From NCBI GenBank assembly GCA_029378245.1, contig JARKIF010000019.1:372001-436000 (forward strand): a stretch of DNA of 64,000 nt, given 5' to 3'. The number at the start of each line of letters is the position of its first letter. Position 1 is the first letter of the stretch. Positions 55,193-64,000 of the stretch are shown piece by piece. This stretch comes from Roridomyces roridus (lineage: Eukaryota > Basidiomycota > Agaricomycetes > Agaricales > Mycenaceae). The notes below the pieces were generated by a model that searched no databases, was not told where the DNA came from, and was given only the letters and a program-made list of their open reading frames with translations. The position numbers and the translations under genes were made by a program.

Positions 55193-57341
55193 CTATGCAT
55201 CCACCCTACTTGCCTTGCACGCCTCCCGGTGATACTTCCAATGCCTTCTCTGGCAAACATCATTGCAATACCTGTTCATTCCAACCGTCAGTACCCAATC
55301 AACCCTCCAAGCTAGACCATACCGAGTCTTCAAACACCCCGAACACTGTTTGAGTGCAGCACTCGCCGTACTACACTGGGCGCAATAATGCAACTGCGCA
55401 GCCCCATACCGAGCCGTCTGAGGGTTTATCCCGCGCAGTTCAAGGTGAAGCGAACTCGGAGCGGTCGTGTTGAGTTTCTCTAGCCATGCGACGAGCTCGG
55501 CGGTGGGGTCTGAATTGTGGCTACTAGTGGTACGAGAGGGAGGAGAATAACGGGAGACGATGGGGCCCCAAGTTTTCCAAGCAGTTGACATGCGATCAAG
55601 GATCGTGTTGAGAGCGATGCATTGCTTGCTCGCAGATCGAGCTACTTCGGGTACCAGTGAAAATTTGTCCCGGGCGGCCTGGTGAAATTGAGCACTAAAT
55701 TTTGCGACAGAAGAATGAATACAAACCTGGATTTCCAGTCTGGTCCACTTATTTCCCTCCATCACAAAGTCAAGGTGAATGGCGAGTGCGCTCATGCACG
55801 GCAGCAGAGGGTCATCCGGCGAAGAAATGTTGATAAACGCGCTAGCATACCCCGTGGCTTTCGTGATCAAAGCTTCCATCTCCTGCACACGAATCTCCTC
55901 GAGTGTTCCATACGCCATTGACGCGATGACCTTGTGCGAAGCAAAGGTGGCAAAATAGAGAAGTTGTTGACGGAGGAAATCTGTCATTGGGGGACATTGA
56001 AGGCCCTTTTCTGCAAAGAGGACGGTCGCGATGTTCATCTCTCCGCAAAACGCCAGGACGTAGTAGAAAAATGGGACACATGGATACCGCTCAACAGCGG
56101 TGCGGGCAAACTCGTATGCTTCCTCCTCCTCTTCGATGCATAAAAGCCACTCCAGGTGCAGAATGTCCGCCGTCAAAGAGTCGGTTTTCCGAACGGCATC
56201 TTCGCAAGCTAAGAAGAGGTCCAATAGCCCTTCGCCCTCGCGCGTTTGAAAATGGTTCCGAACCATAACCTCGTTGTGCAATATCAACTTGACAAGCTCG
56301 CGTCCAAGTACCGGACAGGGATCTGGATATCTGTCGCAAAGAGTTACCAGTTGCTCGTTGGAAAACTCTGGGTCATCCTCATCATCTTCTAGTATGAGAC
56401 ACAAGTTGATGAGGGACCGCTGAGCCGTGATCCGAGTGCAGATATCCTGCCCTCGGGTAGACGCAACAAGGAGGTCGATAGAATCTTGGTTTGCAAGGAA
56501 GGTATCAGGGAGTTCTGCGGTATTGTTTGCACAGAACACGCCAAAATGGCTGAAGCTGAGCGAGGTGGAGCCAGGAAGGCGGACGACGCGGATTAGAAAC
56601 TGAAGGACACGCGTGAGGAGTGCAGAGCCTGTGGGGTCCTCGTCGTCATCCTCGTCAAATTCCTCGAGTACAGTGGTGGTGACATGGGTGAGGACGCACA
56701 CCGCCTTCTCAGCGTACGCGATATTTTCAAGGTGGGGTTCGACGGAGTCAATGATGGTCGACATGAATCCTGCGAGGTCGTCCAGTACATCCATATCGTG
56801 ATAGTGGGTCATGTAGCTGAGAGTTTCCATGACAATTTCTCCCGTGTCAGGAGATTTGAGTAGCGTTGTGGCCTGTTCGAGGAAATCTGCGGGAAAACAA
56901 TTCGTTGGAGTGTGCGTTGGACACGGTCATACGCACTGGTTTCCGTAAAGATGCGTCTCTTCAAGATTGAGTCGTCTTCCATACGGCCGTATATGACAAT
57001 GACAGCGGTGGCCAGGTAGTCCGACAGCGTGCTGAATTTGTTTCGATGTTGGCGACTTTCGGTGAATAACGCGTCGAGCTTGGACGCGATGGTATCGAAT
57101 GATTCATGGGCTTGTTTGAGACCCCGGGATGTGCGACAGTCTACAGAGTAGCTGAGTACGTGTCCACGCCATGCCAATTGAGGAGCCTACCAGGAATACT
57201 GAGAAGGCGGCAGATCTCGTCGGCGAGACCGTCCAGAGTGCGTGACAGTCGGGCAGCAACGAGGAGACGATGAAAAGAGGGGGCCTCAGCAGAGATTGCG
57301 CCGGTGTTCGACCCGCTCAGATTCCTTTTCTTGACAGCCAT
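55193..57341 (-). CDS. MYND zinc-finger protein, C-terminal finger
   Basis: Exons 57191-57341, 56937-57140, 55323-56886 and 55193-55271 give about 665 aa. A 48 nt in-frame intron near 55680-55727 is possible and would shorten the protein. A long helical N-terminal and central part (EFDEDDDEDPTGSALLTR) precedes the MYND finger at the very end: Cys620, 623, 633, 636, 642, 646, His654 and Cys658 (CSGCLKTRYCNDVCQRRHW). Intron 3 splits the finger. This is the common architecture of the agaric MYND expansion and differs from the central-finger protein at 11920. Function unknown. Confidence 0.82.
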
Positions 57342-57373
57342 GGTGGTAAGGAAAGGGACGCGACGCGACTCGG

Positions 57374-57395
57374 ATCAATCAATCAATCAATCAAT
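57374..57395. repeat. (ATCA)n microsatellite
   Basis: Five tandem ATCA units in the leader of the MYND gene at 57341. Confidence 0.85.
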
Positions 57396-57473
57396 TCGGG
57401 ATACGGGCCGGAACTTCAACTCGACCAAGAAATGCACCAACGAAAGTCTGGAGTTCATCCCTTTATTCTTTAT

Positions 57474-57545
57474 CTACTACCTTTGCACTCTTCAAGATGG
57501 TATTTCCAATGCTTTTCTGAATTCGTTCGTGTGCAGCGTAAGCTT
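57474..57545 (-). pseudogene. MYND gene remnant
   Basis: Translates to KHWKYHLEECKGSR before a stop, close to the C-terminus HWKYHREACKASR of the neighbouring MYND gene. The rest of that gene is missing. Confidence 0.6.
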
Positions 57546-57699
57546 AAACAAAACTCGAATACACTTAGATTGCGCTCTGCTCGTTGCGCCAGTGAACAAG
57601 AATAGAATCTCAACAAAATCTGTATATTCTGAATGGAATGCATGGACTGCATGGATGAAATCCCTCCAATCAATTTACCAATTGATGGGAATTAACTAA

Positions 57700-58830
57700 C
57701 TCTGTCACAAAGATCCTCAATGAGAGCCGGGGATTATCCAGACCAGTAAAGTGCCCTCCAAAGCCTCTCATCAACAACACGAGAAGTCAAATCGGCTTGA
57801 ACCAAAACACCTTTGCACGACATATCGGTTAGACAGAGCGGCGCGAGCCTTCACCGAGTTGTATACACCTACCGACTTGAGCGCATCGGCATTCTACGCG
57901 TAGATCCAGACATGGATCAGACAAAGGATGAAATGAATGAGTGTGGAGAACCGTCGTTGTAGAGCACGGATGGAGGCGTTCCTACACGAGGTTGAACCCT
58001 TTTGAATTGTAAGGTTGATTACTTGTGGGACGAAAAGAGGATGAAGCATCGATGAAGACCCACATATGAATTTGGCTCCAATCTACGCAATTTGCCCCAC
58101 AGAATTCTGTTCGATGAAACACAGCGCGCCAGATGCACACCTTCGTAGAGAGACCTTCTGGACATGCGAGAGTGTGAATATTGTTCTCGGCGATTTCTTC
58201 CGTTGACGGCGGGAAGAAGGGGAGGATTAGGAAGGCGAGATGCGCTGCGTCGCGCACCGTTTCATTGAATATAGAGCTACAAGCGAGTACACATAGGCCG
58301 AATACCGAACCTCATTCATAACATGTTGAATATTCTAGCGGTATTGTCGACGGCTCAATTGTGATGCGGGGCGGAGGAGAAGACAAATCCAGGCACAGAG
58401 GAAGCAACAACATTGAACGAGGCGTTTTTTTCCGCTGGTCGCCTCGGACGAAGGTGTGGAAAGAGCCCGTATAAAGGAATTCAGCGGTGAATAACAGTGC
58501 GAGATCAGAGAGACTCGCCAGGGTGACCAGGCCGTCCATGAATTAGGATGCCGGGAATCGCGTCCGAAGTTTTTGGTGCACGAAGTCGGAATGCACGATT
58601 CGTCGATCTCGGCGGTGAGCTGGTCGAGTCTGTACTGATTTCAGAGCCTGCGAACCGTAACCATAATTGCGTCCCGATTCATCTCAGCCTCCTGGATTCC
58701 CCAATCAAACGAACTCACCCATTCCTTCAACTCGCGAATTCGAAGAGTCTCCCACTGTATCCCCCGGTCGATTCCAACATCTGGATGTAGCGCCGCTTCA
58801 GGCAATCAAGTGATGGTTATTCCCAAGCGC
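57700..58830 (-). pseudogene. Epoxide hydrolase pseudogene
   Basis: A decayed copy of the gene at 8573-10128, same strand. Recognisable parts are EWVSSFDWGIQEAEMN (N-terminal domain), a damaged oxyanion segment (HGRPG in place of HGWPG), the PSTIPLEYST region and GFGGHFTGLDNP at the C-terminus. Frameshifts and deletions (loss of most of the exon bearing the nucleophile) prevent a product. No upstream signal peptide is left. Confidence 0.82.
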
Positions 58831-59459
58831 GTTCAGCCGCGGAGCTCTGGAAGCCAGTTCGGTCTTGCGGTGACAGCAAAAATAACTAATGGCCACGCAA
58901 AAAGAGACGGTCATGTGAGATTCCTCAGTTGTAAGCGGATTTTAAAAGAGATAACGACTGAAGGAAACAAGATTACTCACAAACCGGTTGGCCACACCCT
59001 GGCGAAGCGAACTTCAAGGCACTCGGAATCTCAGCGATTATCCGACGCAGGAACCTGTATTTCCGAATTCCGAAGATTAGATGATAAATTTCGGACTCGG
59101 AGAAATAGTACAGTGTACTTACACAGTTGAACGTTGAGCGGAGATGGTGGATGGGAAGAAGTTTGCATCGTGATCAAATCGTGATACATTGATGACGTAT
59201 CACACTGGAAGGACCTCCGTTTCCGTCGACACGTCCCGAAGCACATAAAAATCCGCTTTCCACATCCCAATCCAATGAATCCTGCCTCAAATACATCACA
59301 CCGATGCGCCTTCCGGGCGGCATGAAAACGTGGCGTCTCCAAGTGCCGACCAACCCCAAGCCCGCAGGTAACCCGAGTTTGTCACGATCAACCAGGTTCT
59401 TGCCAGTGAGGACGGCTACAGTACAACCTGTCTGCGACCGCTAGCGGATGAATTCAAGA
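58831..59459. other. Spacer, no supported gene
   Basis: Possibly old 5' flank of the hydrolase copy. Frames are short and featureless. Confidence 0.4.
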
Positions 59460-60340
59460 TGGATGTTGGGCCCAGATCGTTCTTCCGATGCCACCCATTA
59501 TGCATCCCACATCGGCTGGAGTTTCGTGTCACCGTTCTGACTTCCCAGCAGAACGGAAAAGGCGGTCTGCCGTTACCGTTTCCCGTAGGATTGCATGCCA
59601 CTTCTTCCTGTCGTTTTTACTCTCCTGGATCAGGTATGGACTGGATTCTTTTTATGCCGGGTCCATGGCTAAACTCCGAGTCGTTCTTAGCGCTTGGTGG
59701 GGGACGTATGCAATCACTGCAGCGGCAAGTCTCATGCTATGCTACCTGGACGACATCTTCCTTGATGTGTGGAGGGAGCTTTCCTTGCATTGGTGGAATT
59801 CAAGAGCTCAGATCGTTCTCCCGATGCGATTGGGCATCCCATGCCGGCCGGAGTTTCTTGGCGTCGTTCCGTCTTCCCAGCAGACGCGGTGCCCTCCCGA
59901 TGAGAGGGTTGCCCACGCTGGAGCCAGGCATCGTCCCTGACGAACCATGGCTCGAAGCTTTGGGGTAGGGGTAGTTATGCAAGACATGGTCGATGATGTA
60001 CGTATCCAGCTCACCTCAGCGGCAAGTCTCTTATGCTTAGCAGATACGTCTGGCATTTTGGACGGGGACCAGATCGACTTTGAGGACGAGCGGAAGAAAT
60101 TGGCGCACGATACTGTTGTCACTCGGGCGTATCGCGCGCGTTCTTGCTGAGTGTGGGATATCGGAATTGGTGAGATGGCCCGATGAGTAGCAACAGATGT
60201 CTCGACTGACTCGCCCTCACTCCAGAGTCGCCGCACGGCCTCCTCGCTCTACACATCCGGAGCAGCGATTGCGAGCTCCAGACTCCATGTCATGTCTTCC
60301 ACCCGCCTCCCTTCGGTGCCGACAAAACGATTTGTGTTGT
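59460..60340 (+). pseudogene. Third fragment of the decayed membrane-protein gene
   Basis: Short matches to the relic at 1311-4440, for example GTATCCAGCTC...CTCAGCGG...AGCAGATA near 60001-60048 against 3071-3116. An internal direct repeat is visible: AGATCGTTCT.CCGATGC at 59476 and 59811, each followed by GGCTGGAGTTTC- or GGCCGGAGTTTC-like sequence. No usable frame. Confidence 0.45.
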
Positions 60341-60489
60341 GAAACACACCAGACGATACCTTCGTTCGCTATCCTATGTGCAGATTGTCGAGAAGGCGCT
60401 TGATGCGGCTGAGCCGGGTAGTGGGGTCGATGACATGTGCCTCGTGGCGAACGCGAAAGACCTGGCTGACGGATTTTGTCTCTGGCTCA

Positions 60490-61127
60490 GCTCGATGAAC
60501 GCAACAAGGTCTTTTGCACGCTGCAAACCTGGGCTCGAATGCGATGAGATGCAATATGCGGTGCGGATGGCAGCACGAGAAGGGGCTGATGCATCAGCAT
60601 GTCGAGGTGTTTTGGAAGGGCATGTGGTGGAGCAGATCGTGCAAAAGGCGCAGACGTGCTTTTCGCAGCTGCAGCCGAAGCTGATCGAGGAGAACCCCCG
60701 AGGAGAACGGCCGAGGAGATTCCGAGCCCATATATCCTCTTCCCGCTTCAATCCCATGGGGGGGAGGTTCCTCCACCGCGGTCGACATTCCGACGTGACC
60801 GTGTTACCAAAGACGGTGTGCCCTTCAACGACATCGACCTGTAATATGCACTCGAGCTTTTTCAAACACCTACTCCTCCGCCACCGAGTACGCGCACGAT
60901 CAATGCGAAACCTCTCCCACCATTCGCCTGGGATCCCTAATCCAGATCGCCAGCGCGGGTTGGCTACTCTAGAGTCGGAGGAGCGGGAGGACGAGGGCGA
61001 TGAGCGAGCGACGAGGCGGCCACGAAGCGATCCAATGCAAGCCCTGCGATGCCGCACCTCCTCGCCTGATGTCAAGTACATTACTTTCCGAGCAAGGCTG
61101 AGGCCGCGGAGAGTTGCTGGACTTTAA
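60490..61127 (+). pseudogene. Coiled-coil gene relic (CC4-like)
   Basis: Parallel to CC4 from LDERNK to the tail: EQIVQKAQTCFSQLQPKL, the damaged PKT/LQY block, then DRQRGLATLESEEREDEGDERATRRPR, where the tail that CC4 lost to a TGA is read through. Frameshifts and deletions disrupt the coil, and there is no start exon. Confidence 0.75.
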
Positions 61128-61408
61128 ATTCATTCTGTACTTGCTTTGTATTCAGCCATCTGTGAGAATGGTAACTTGTTGCACGTTACTCTAGATATCC
61201 AAGTGATGTCTAAAAGCTGGTAGTGTAGGTACATGTGGCTAGTAAGGTATAATAGTATGTGCGACAGGCTATAGTAGTGTAGGTAGAATACATGTGGATG
61301 CTAGAAATACAAAATGAATGCGGAGTAGTAATATACAAATGCGGCAAGGAAAAAGAGAAGAAGAAAATACAAGTCAACGGCCATTCGTTCCATTCCATCC
61401 CAGAACAT
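61128..61408. other. Spacer, relic 3' ends
   Basis: Equivalent to 41068-41525 but diverged. A TTTAAATTCATT.TGTACTTG word at 61123 recurs at 63100 inside the insertion. Confidence 0.4.
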
Positions 61409-61857
61409 CTACGGGCGGGCATTCTCGCCGCTGCGGTCCACCCCCTTGCCCTTTCGCGAGGCAGGAAGGCGCGACACTTCGTTACGCGGCTGCAGAGGTG
61501 GGCGCTGCTCAGAGTGATCAGTGCGCTCCGTAAGCTGGACCGCTGCCAGCAACTCCGACGGCCGAGGGGTGTGCCCATATCCATCGCGTCCATCAACAGC
61601 CGCAAGGCGGAATGCAAGCTCCGTAGGACCGTACCTGGGATTCTCAGCGGGTTTCTCACGTGCTGGGACCGGGCGTAGACGAGACCGGAGCAGTGTCAGC
61701 GCGTCCTGGCCATCCAATGAGGGGTCCGACGCTGTGGGCGGCGTAGGAACCACTTGGTTGCTTGTGCTGGGTGTGGAGGCAATGCTGGCCACGGTGGCAA
61801 CACGCTCCTCGCCAGCCTCGACGCAGATGCAGTGTTCCTCCTCCTCATCTTCCTCAG
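61409..61857 (-). pseudogene. Gene A4 relic, C-terminal part only
   Basis: About 150 codons corresponding to the end of A3: an acidic run (EEDEEEE), VATVASIAS, LLRSRLRPVPARE, then SELLAAVQLTERTDH to the stop. The frame has no ATG start. At 61857 the sequence jumps into the A3/B3-type promoter stretch, so about 390 N-terminal codons, the anchor and the helical domain are deleted. Confidence 0.8.
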
Positions 61858-62009
61858 AGCAAGAAGGTCACCAGCGCGTGATGGCTCGACAGTGCGCCAA
61901 TATCCCTTCTAGTAGACGCGATTCGATATATTCCCTGTACACTACAGAGACGTTCTACATGCAGCGAGGGAGCCCTATGAATATTCGACGAGGGTGGCTG
62001 ACACTGCAT
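61858..62009. promoter_or_regulatory. A4/B4 promoter remnant
   Basis: Matches 43232-43393 closely, with AGACGCGA at 61914-61921. It is separated from the B4 start by the insertion. Confidence 0.55.
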
Positions 62010-63201
62010 TATCCGTTCTTTAAGATTATGGCTCCATCACTGATGGCTCTTCCCCATTTGTGCAACACTTCTGTTGTCTTCCTCTCTCATCGGGCCGAGC
62101 AGCCAATGGGCTCCTGTGTGATTCATGTGCATTTTTCTCATGAGAACGCGCAACTCAACAGCATTTCAACAGCATTCTACGCGACGTGACGCCGGCTCGA
62201 GGCAACGTATACCTGCCGGGTGTTGCCGTGTTCATCTTGATCTCACAGCTAACACGCCGAATTCGGTTCCCTGTGGTCCCACGACGCGCCTCGTGCCATT
62301 CAACAGCATCTGCACTGCTTCGGACTATCATGCTTCTCTGTCAGTGAGCCCGGCACTGAACGCGCGGCCTCGAGCACCACGCCGGCCTCCGCGCGATGAA
62401 CCAGCTGTTAAATAGAACTAACCGCACCATCCTTTTCGCACTGCCAATACCCTTCGAGTGCAAGCATTTCTCCTCGACGCTCTCTCTGGCCCTCTCCGAG
62501 TCTGGACCAATGCCTGCTGCGCTGCTGATTCCCTTCTCTCTGCTGGTATTCTCGAGCTCTGCCGGGTCGTGGTCATTTCTCCGTCTCCTGGCTCTCTGCC
62601 CGTATCATCGAGCTCTCTACCCCTGAAATGACGCTGGATTCTAGCCATTTCCTCCACTTGCGGCCGAATATTCAAAGCCCACTGTGCTTCCTCAATCCAT
62701 CATCGGCTACCCCGTCGGTACACTGTGACCACCTCTTTGAATCCCTCGGCGTCGTCTTCAATTCTTGAATCTTCGGACCCGGGTTCACTCCGCATGCTCA
62801 GACCACAAGGCACAGCTCCAGTGACTCAGTCCAATACTGCTCCCTCCACAGCGTTGCACAGCTCATCCACCCCCTCACATGTTCTCCCTCTGCTTAGCGC
62901 CATTGCGATCGGGAATGTGGTGCTGCGCACCAGTGCCAGGTCAATGTTCAACAGTGACCCCGTGCCTTGGAGTCGCACCACGCCTACTCCGTTCACCCAG
63001 GTGTGTGTTCATTTCTTATATCCTGCCTGGCTAAGCCCGCTTCTCTTTTTATTGATTTCATGCAGGCTGCTGCTTCGTGGTAAATAGTCTGTGGTTGTTC
63101 TTTAAATTCATTTTGTACTTGGAATTGATTTTGTTCAAACTTGGAACTCGCCTCCGGGTACTTGGAAGACCTTCCGGAGCGAAGCGGAGGAATGCCTTGT
63201 T
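62010..63201. mobile_element. Unclassified 1.19 kb insertion upstream of B4
   Basis: In B3 the sequence GACACTGCATTTACATCTTG is continuous; here it is interrupted after GCATT and resumes with TTACATC. The insert has no clear target duplication, terminal inverted repeat or transposase frame; its right end is a small hairpin-like run (CTTCCGGAGCGAAGCGGAGG). A frame at 62725-63087 is featureless. A degraded LTR or other non-autonomous element is possible. Confidence 0.5.
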
Positions 63202-63226
63202 TACATCTTGATTCAGTACCACCACC

Positions 63227-64000
63227 ATGCCCTACTCGATTTCTGCCCTCTTCGCCCTCCCTCGCAGCTTCGCAGGCCTGTTCTTCGCCAGAAAGGCTTT
63301 CCACCTCTCCTCGCCGTCGCCGCCTGTTGTCAAGTACACGCCGACTCGCACCACTCCCATCCTCCTTGAGCCCACACGATGCCTTCCAAGCCCGACTTCC
63401 AGCGAGCAGTTCCAGCTCCCCTACGTCGTTATGTTTGGATTCGCCCTCGTCATCTTCGCCAGTGTCGTCTTCACCATCTGGTCGATCTTCAAAGACGCTC
63501 GCTGCTCACCAACACCACCACCAGAGCCCGACACAGAGCCCGACATATCACCACGGGATTACACACGGATAATGACGTTCCTGGCCGCGTTCTTCATGAC
63601 CCTTTGCGCCTATGTGTCCGCGTCGTCGACTCCCAAGACGCCCGACAGCTTGTTTTTCGGAATGACCATCCAGGGTCTCGTACAAACGGTGGAGGACCAA
63701 ATCCAATCCGGCCTCGGTGTTATCCAGCATCTCCACGACCACGGCCTGCATTATCTCAAGATTACACTGCTCGCGATCGTCGGACATTCCCTCGGGCTCC
63801 TCATCGTCTTCGCCCAGCCACGTGCTCTTTCCTTCGCACACCGTATTCTTGCCAAGATCTGTCACTCGTGGCAGCGATTAAGCCCAACCTTCGTGCCGCT
63901 CTTCCTCTTCCTCTTCCATCCTCAGCTCAATTGGGCCCTCTGGATGCATCATTATTTCGCTTGCCGTGATGGCTATATCCTTGAACGCTATATTGGTGAG
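63227..64000 (+). CDS. Gene B4: polytopic membrane protein, partial at window edge
   Basis: Open from the ATG at 63227 (MPYSISALFALPRSF) to the window end. It is closest to B3 (linker PEPDTEPD, SASSTPKTPDSLFF). The start codon lost in B3 is present. Before the expected exon 1 donor (GTGAG at 63996) a deletion removes about 57 bases found in B3 and changes the phase, so the downstream exons may be out of frame. Completeness cannot be judged. Its promoter is displaced by the 1.19 kb insertion, so expression is doubtful. Confidence 0.65.
   Translation, partial: MPYSISALFALPRSFAGLFFARKAFHLSSPSPPVVKYTPTRTTPILLEPTRCLPSPTSSEQFQLPYVVMFGFALVIFASVVFTIWSIFKDARCSPTPPPEPDTEPDISPRDYTRIMTFLAAFFMTLCAYVSASSTPKTPDSLFFGMTIQGLVQTVEDQIQSGLGVIQHLHDHGLHYLKITLLAIVGHSLGLLIVFAQPRALSFAHRILAKICHSWQRLSPTFVPLFLFLFHPQLNWALWMHHYFACRDGYILERYIGE

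Larger units (their letters stand above)
57342..57699. other. Spacer with microsatellite and MYND debris
   Basis: Holds the ATCA repeat at 57374-57395 and the MYND remnant at 57474-57545. Nothing else is seen. Confidence 0.5.
60490..64000 (+). repeat. Direct segmental duplication, copy 2 (relic CC-A4-B4)
   Basis: Same order as 40560-45400. It differs by a large deletion in A4, a 1.19 kb insertion between promoter and B4, and the window edge. Confidence 0.8.

Noticed and set aside
62725..63087. 120-codon frame resembling a gag start
   Set aside because: Only a vague Ser/Pro-rich resemblance; no zinc knuckle, protease or reverse transcriptase follows.

Overview
This window is nuclear DNA from a filamentous basidiomycete, most likely a mushroom-forming agaricomycete of the Mycena type; that placement is inference. 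It rests on genes broken by many 40-60 nt GT-AG introns, on expanded F-box, MYND zinc-finger and NACHT-ankyrin families, and on a secreted heme peroxidase, a secreted epoxide hydrolase and an aryl-alcohol-dehydrogenase-type aldo-keto reductase. Nothing looks bacterial or organellar.

The architecture is dominated by duplication. Positions about 1311-15596 (arm 1) reappear as an inverted, shortened copy at about 45678-53621 (arm 2). In both arms, read from the outer end inward, the order is: remnants of a membrane-protein gene, gene A, gene B, a conserved flank, a MYND gene and an F-box gene. Arm 2 lacks the epoxide hydrolase, an F-box relic and most of the MYND gene. A second, direct duplication links about 40560-45400 (coiled-coil gene, A3, B3) with about 60490-64000 (coiled-coil relic, A4 relic, B4, cut by the window end).

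The unit that recurs is a head-to-head pair that I call A and B. A (A1 4752-6110, A2 50097-51461, A3 41526-43136, A4 relic 61409-61857) is predicted to be a membrane-anchored protein with a Pro/Ala/Ser-rich linker and one or two copies of a helical domain of about 90 residues. B (B1 6372-8014, B2 48191-49836, B3 43408-45033, B4 63227 onward) is a predicted polytopic membrane protein; B1-B3 share an identical five-exon layout. The pairs share about 260-270 bp of promoter; in the two inverted arms each promoter carries two copies of the palindrome AGACGCGTCT. I do not recognise either family. Conserved layout, four copies and divergent fates (intact, start codon lost, truncated, promoter interrupted) make this the best candidate for an undescribed system. 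Its function is unknown.

Between the arms (15.7-45.6 kb) lie an F-box/LRR-type gene, a conserved agaric protein of about 807 aa, a secreted heme peroxidase, an AT-richer transposon-scarred stretch (24-33 kb) holding an intact NACHT-ankyrin gene, a small C2H2 zinc-finger gene, the aldo-keto reductase, a possibly mitochondrial protein, and three neighbouring coiled-coil genes of one lineage-specific family (a fourth member is at 20.4 kb). Right of arm 2 come an F-box gene and a second MYND gene in convergent orientation, then a graveyard of relics leading into the second A/B block. Two small non-autonomous elements can be delimited with target-site duplications (1564-2163 and 25434-26047). Exon models were made by hand from splice consensus and reading frame.
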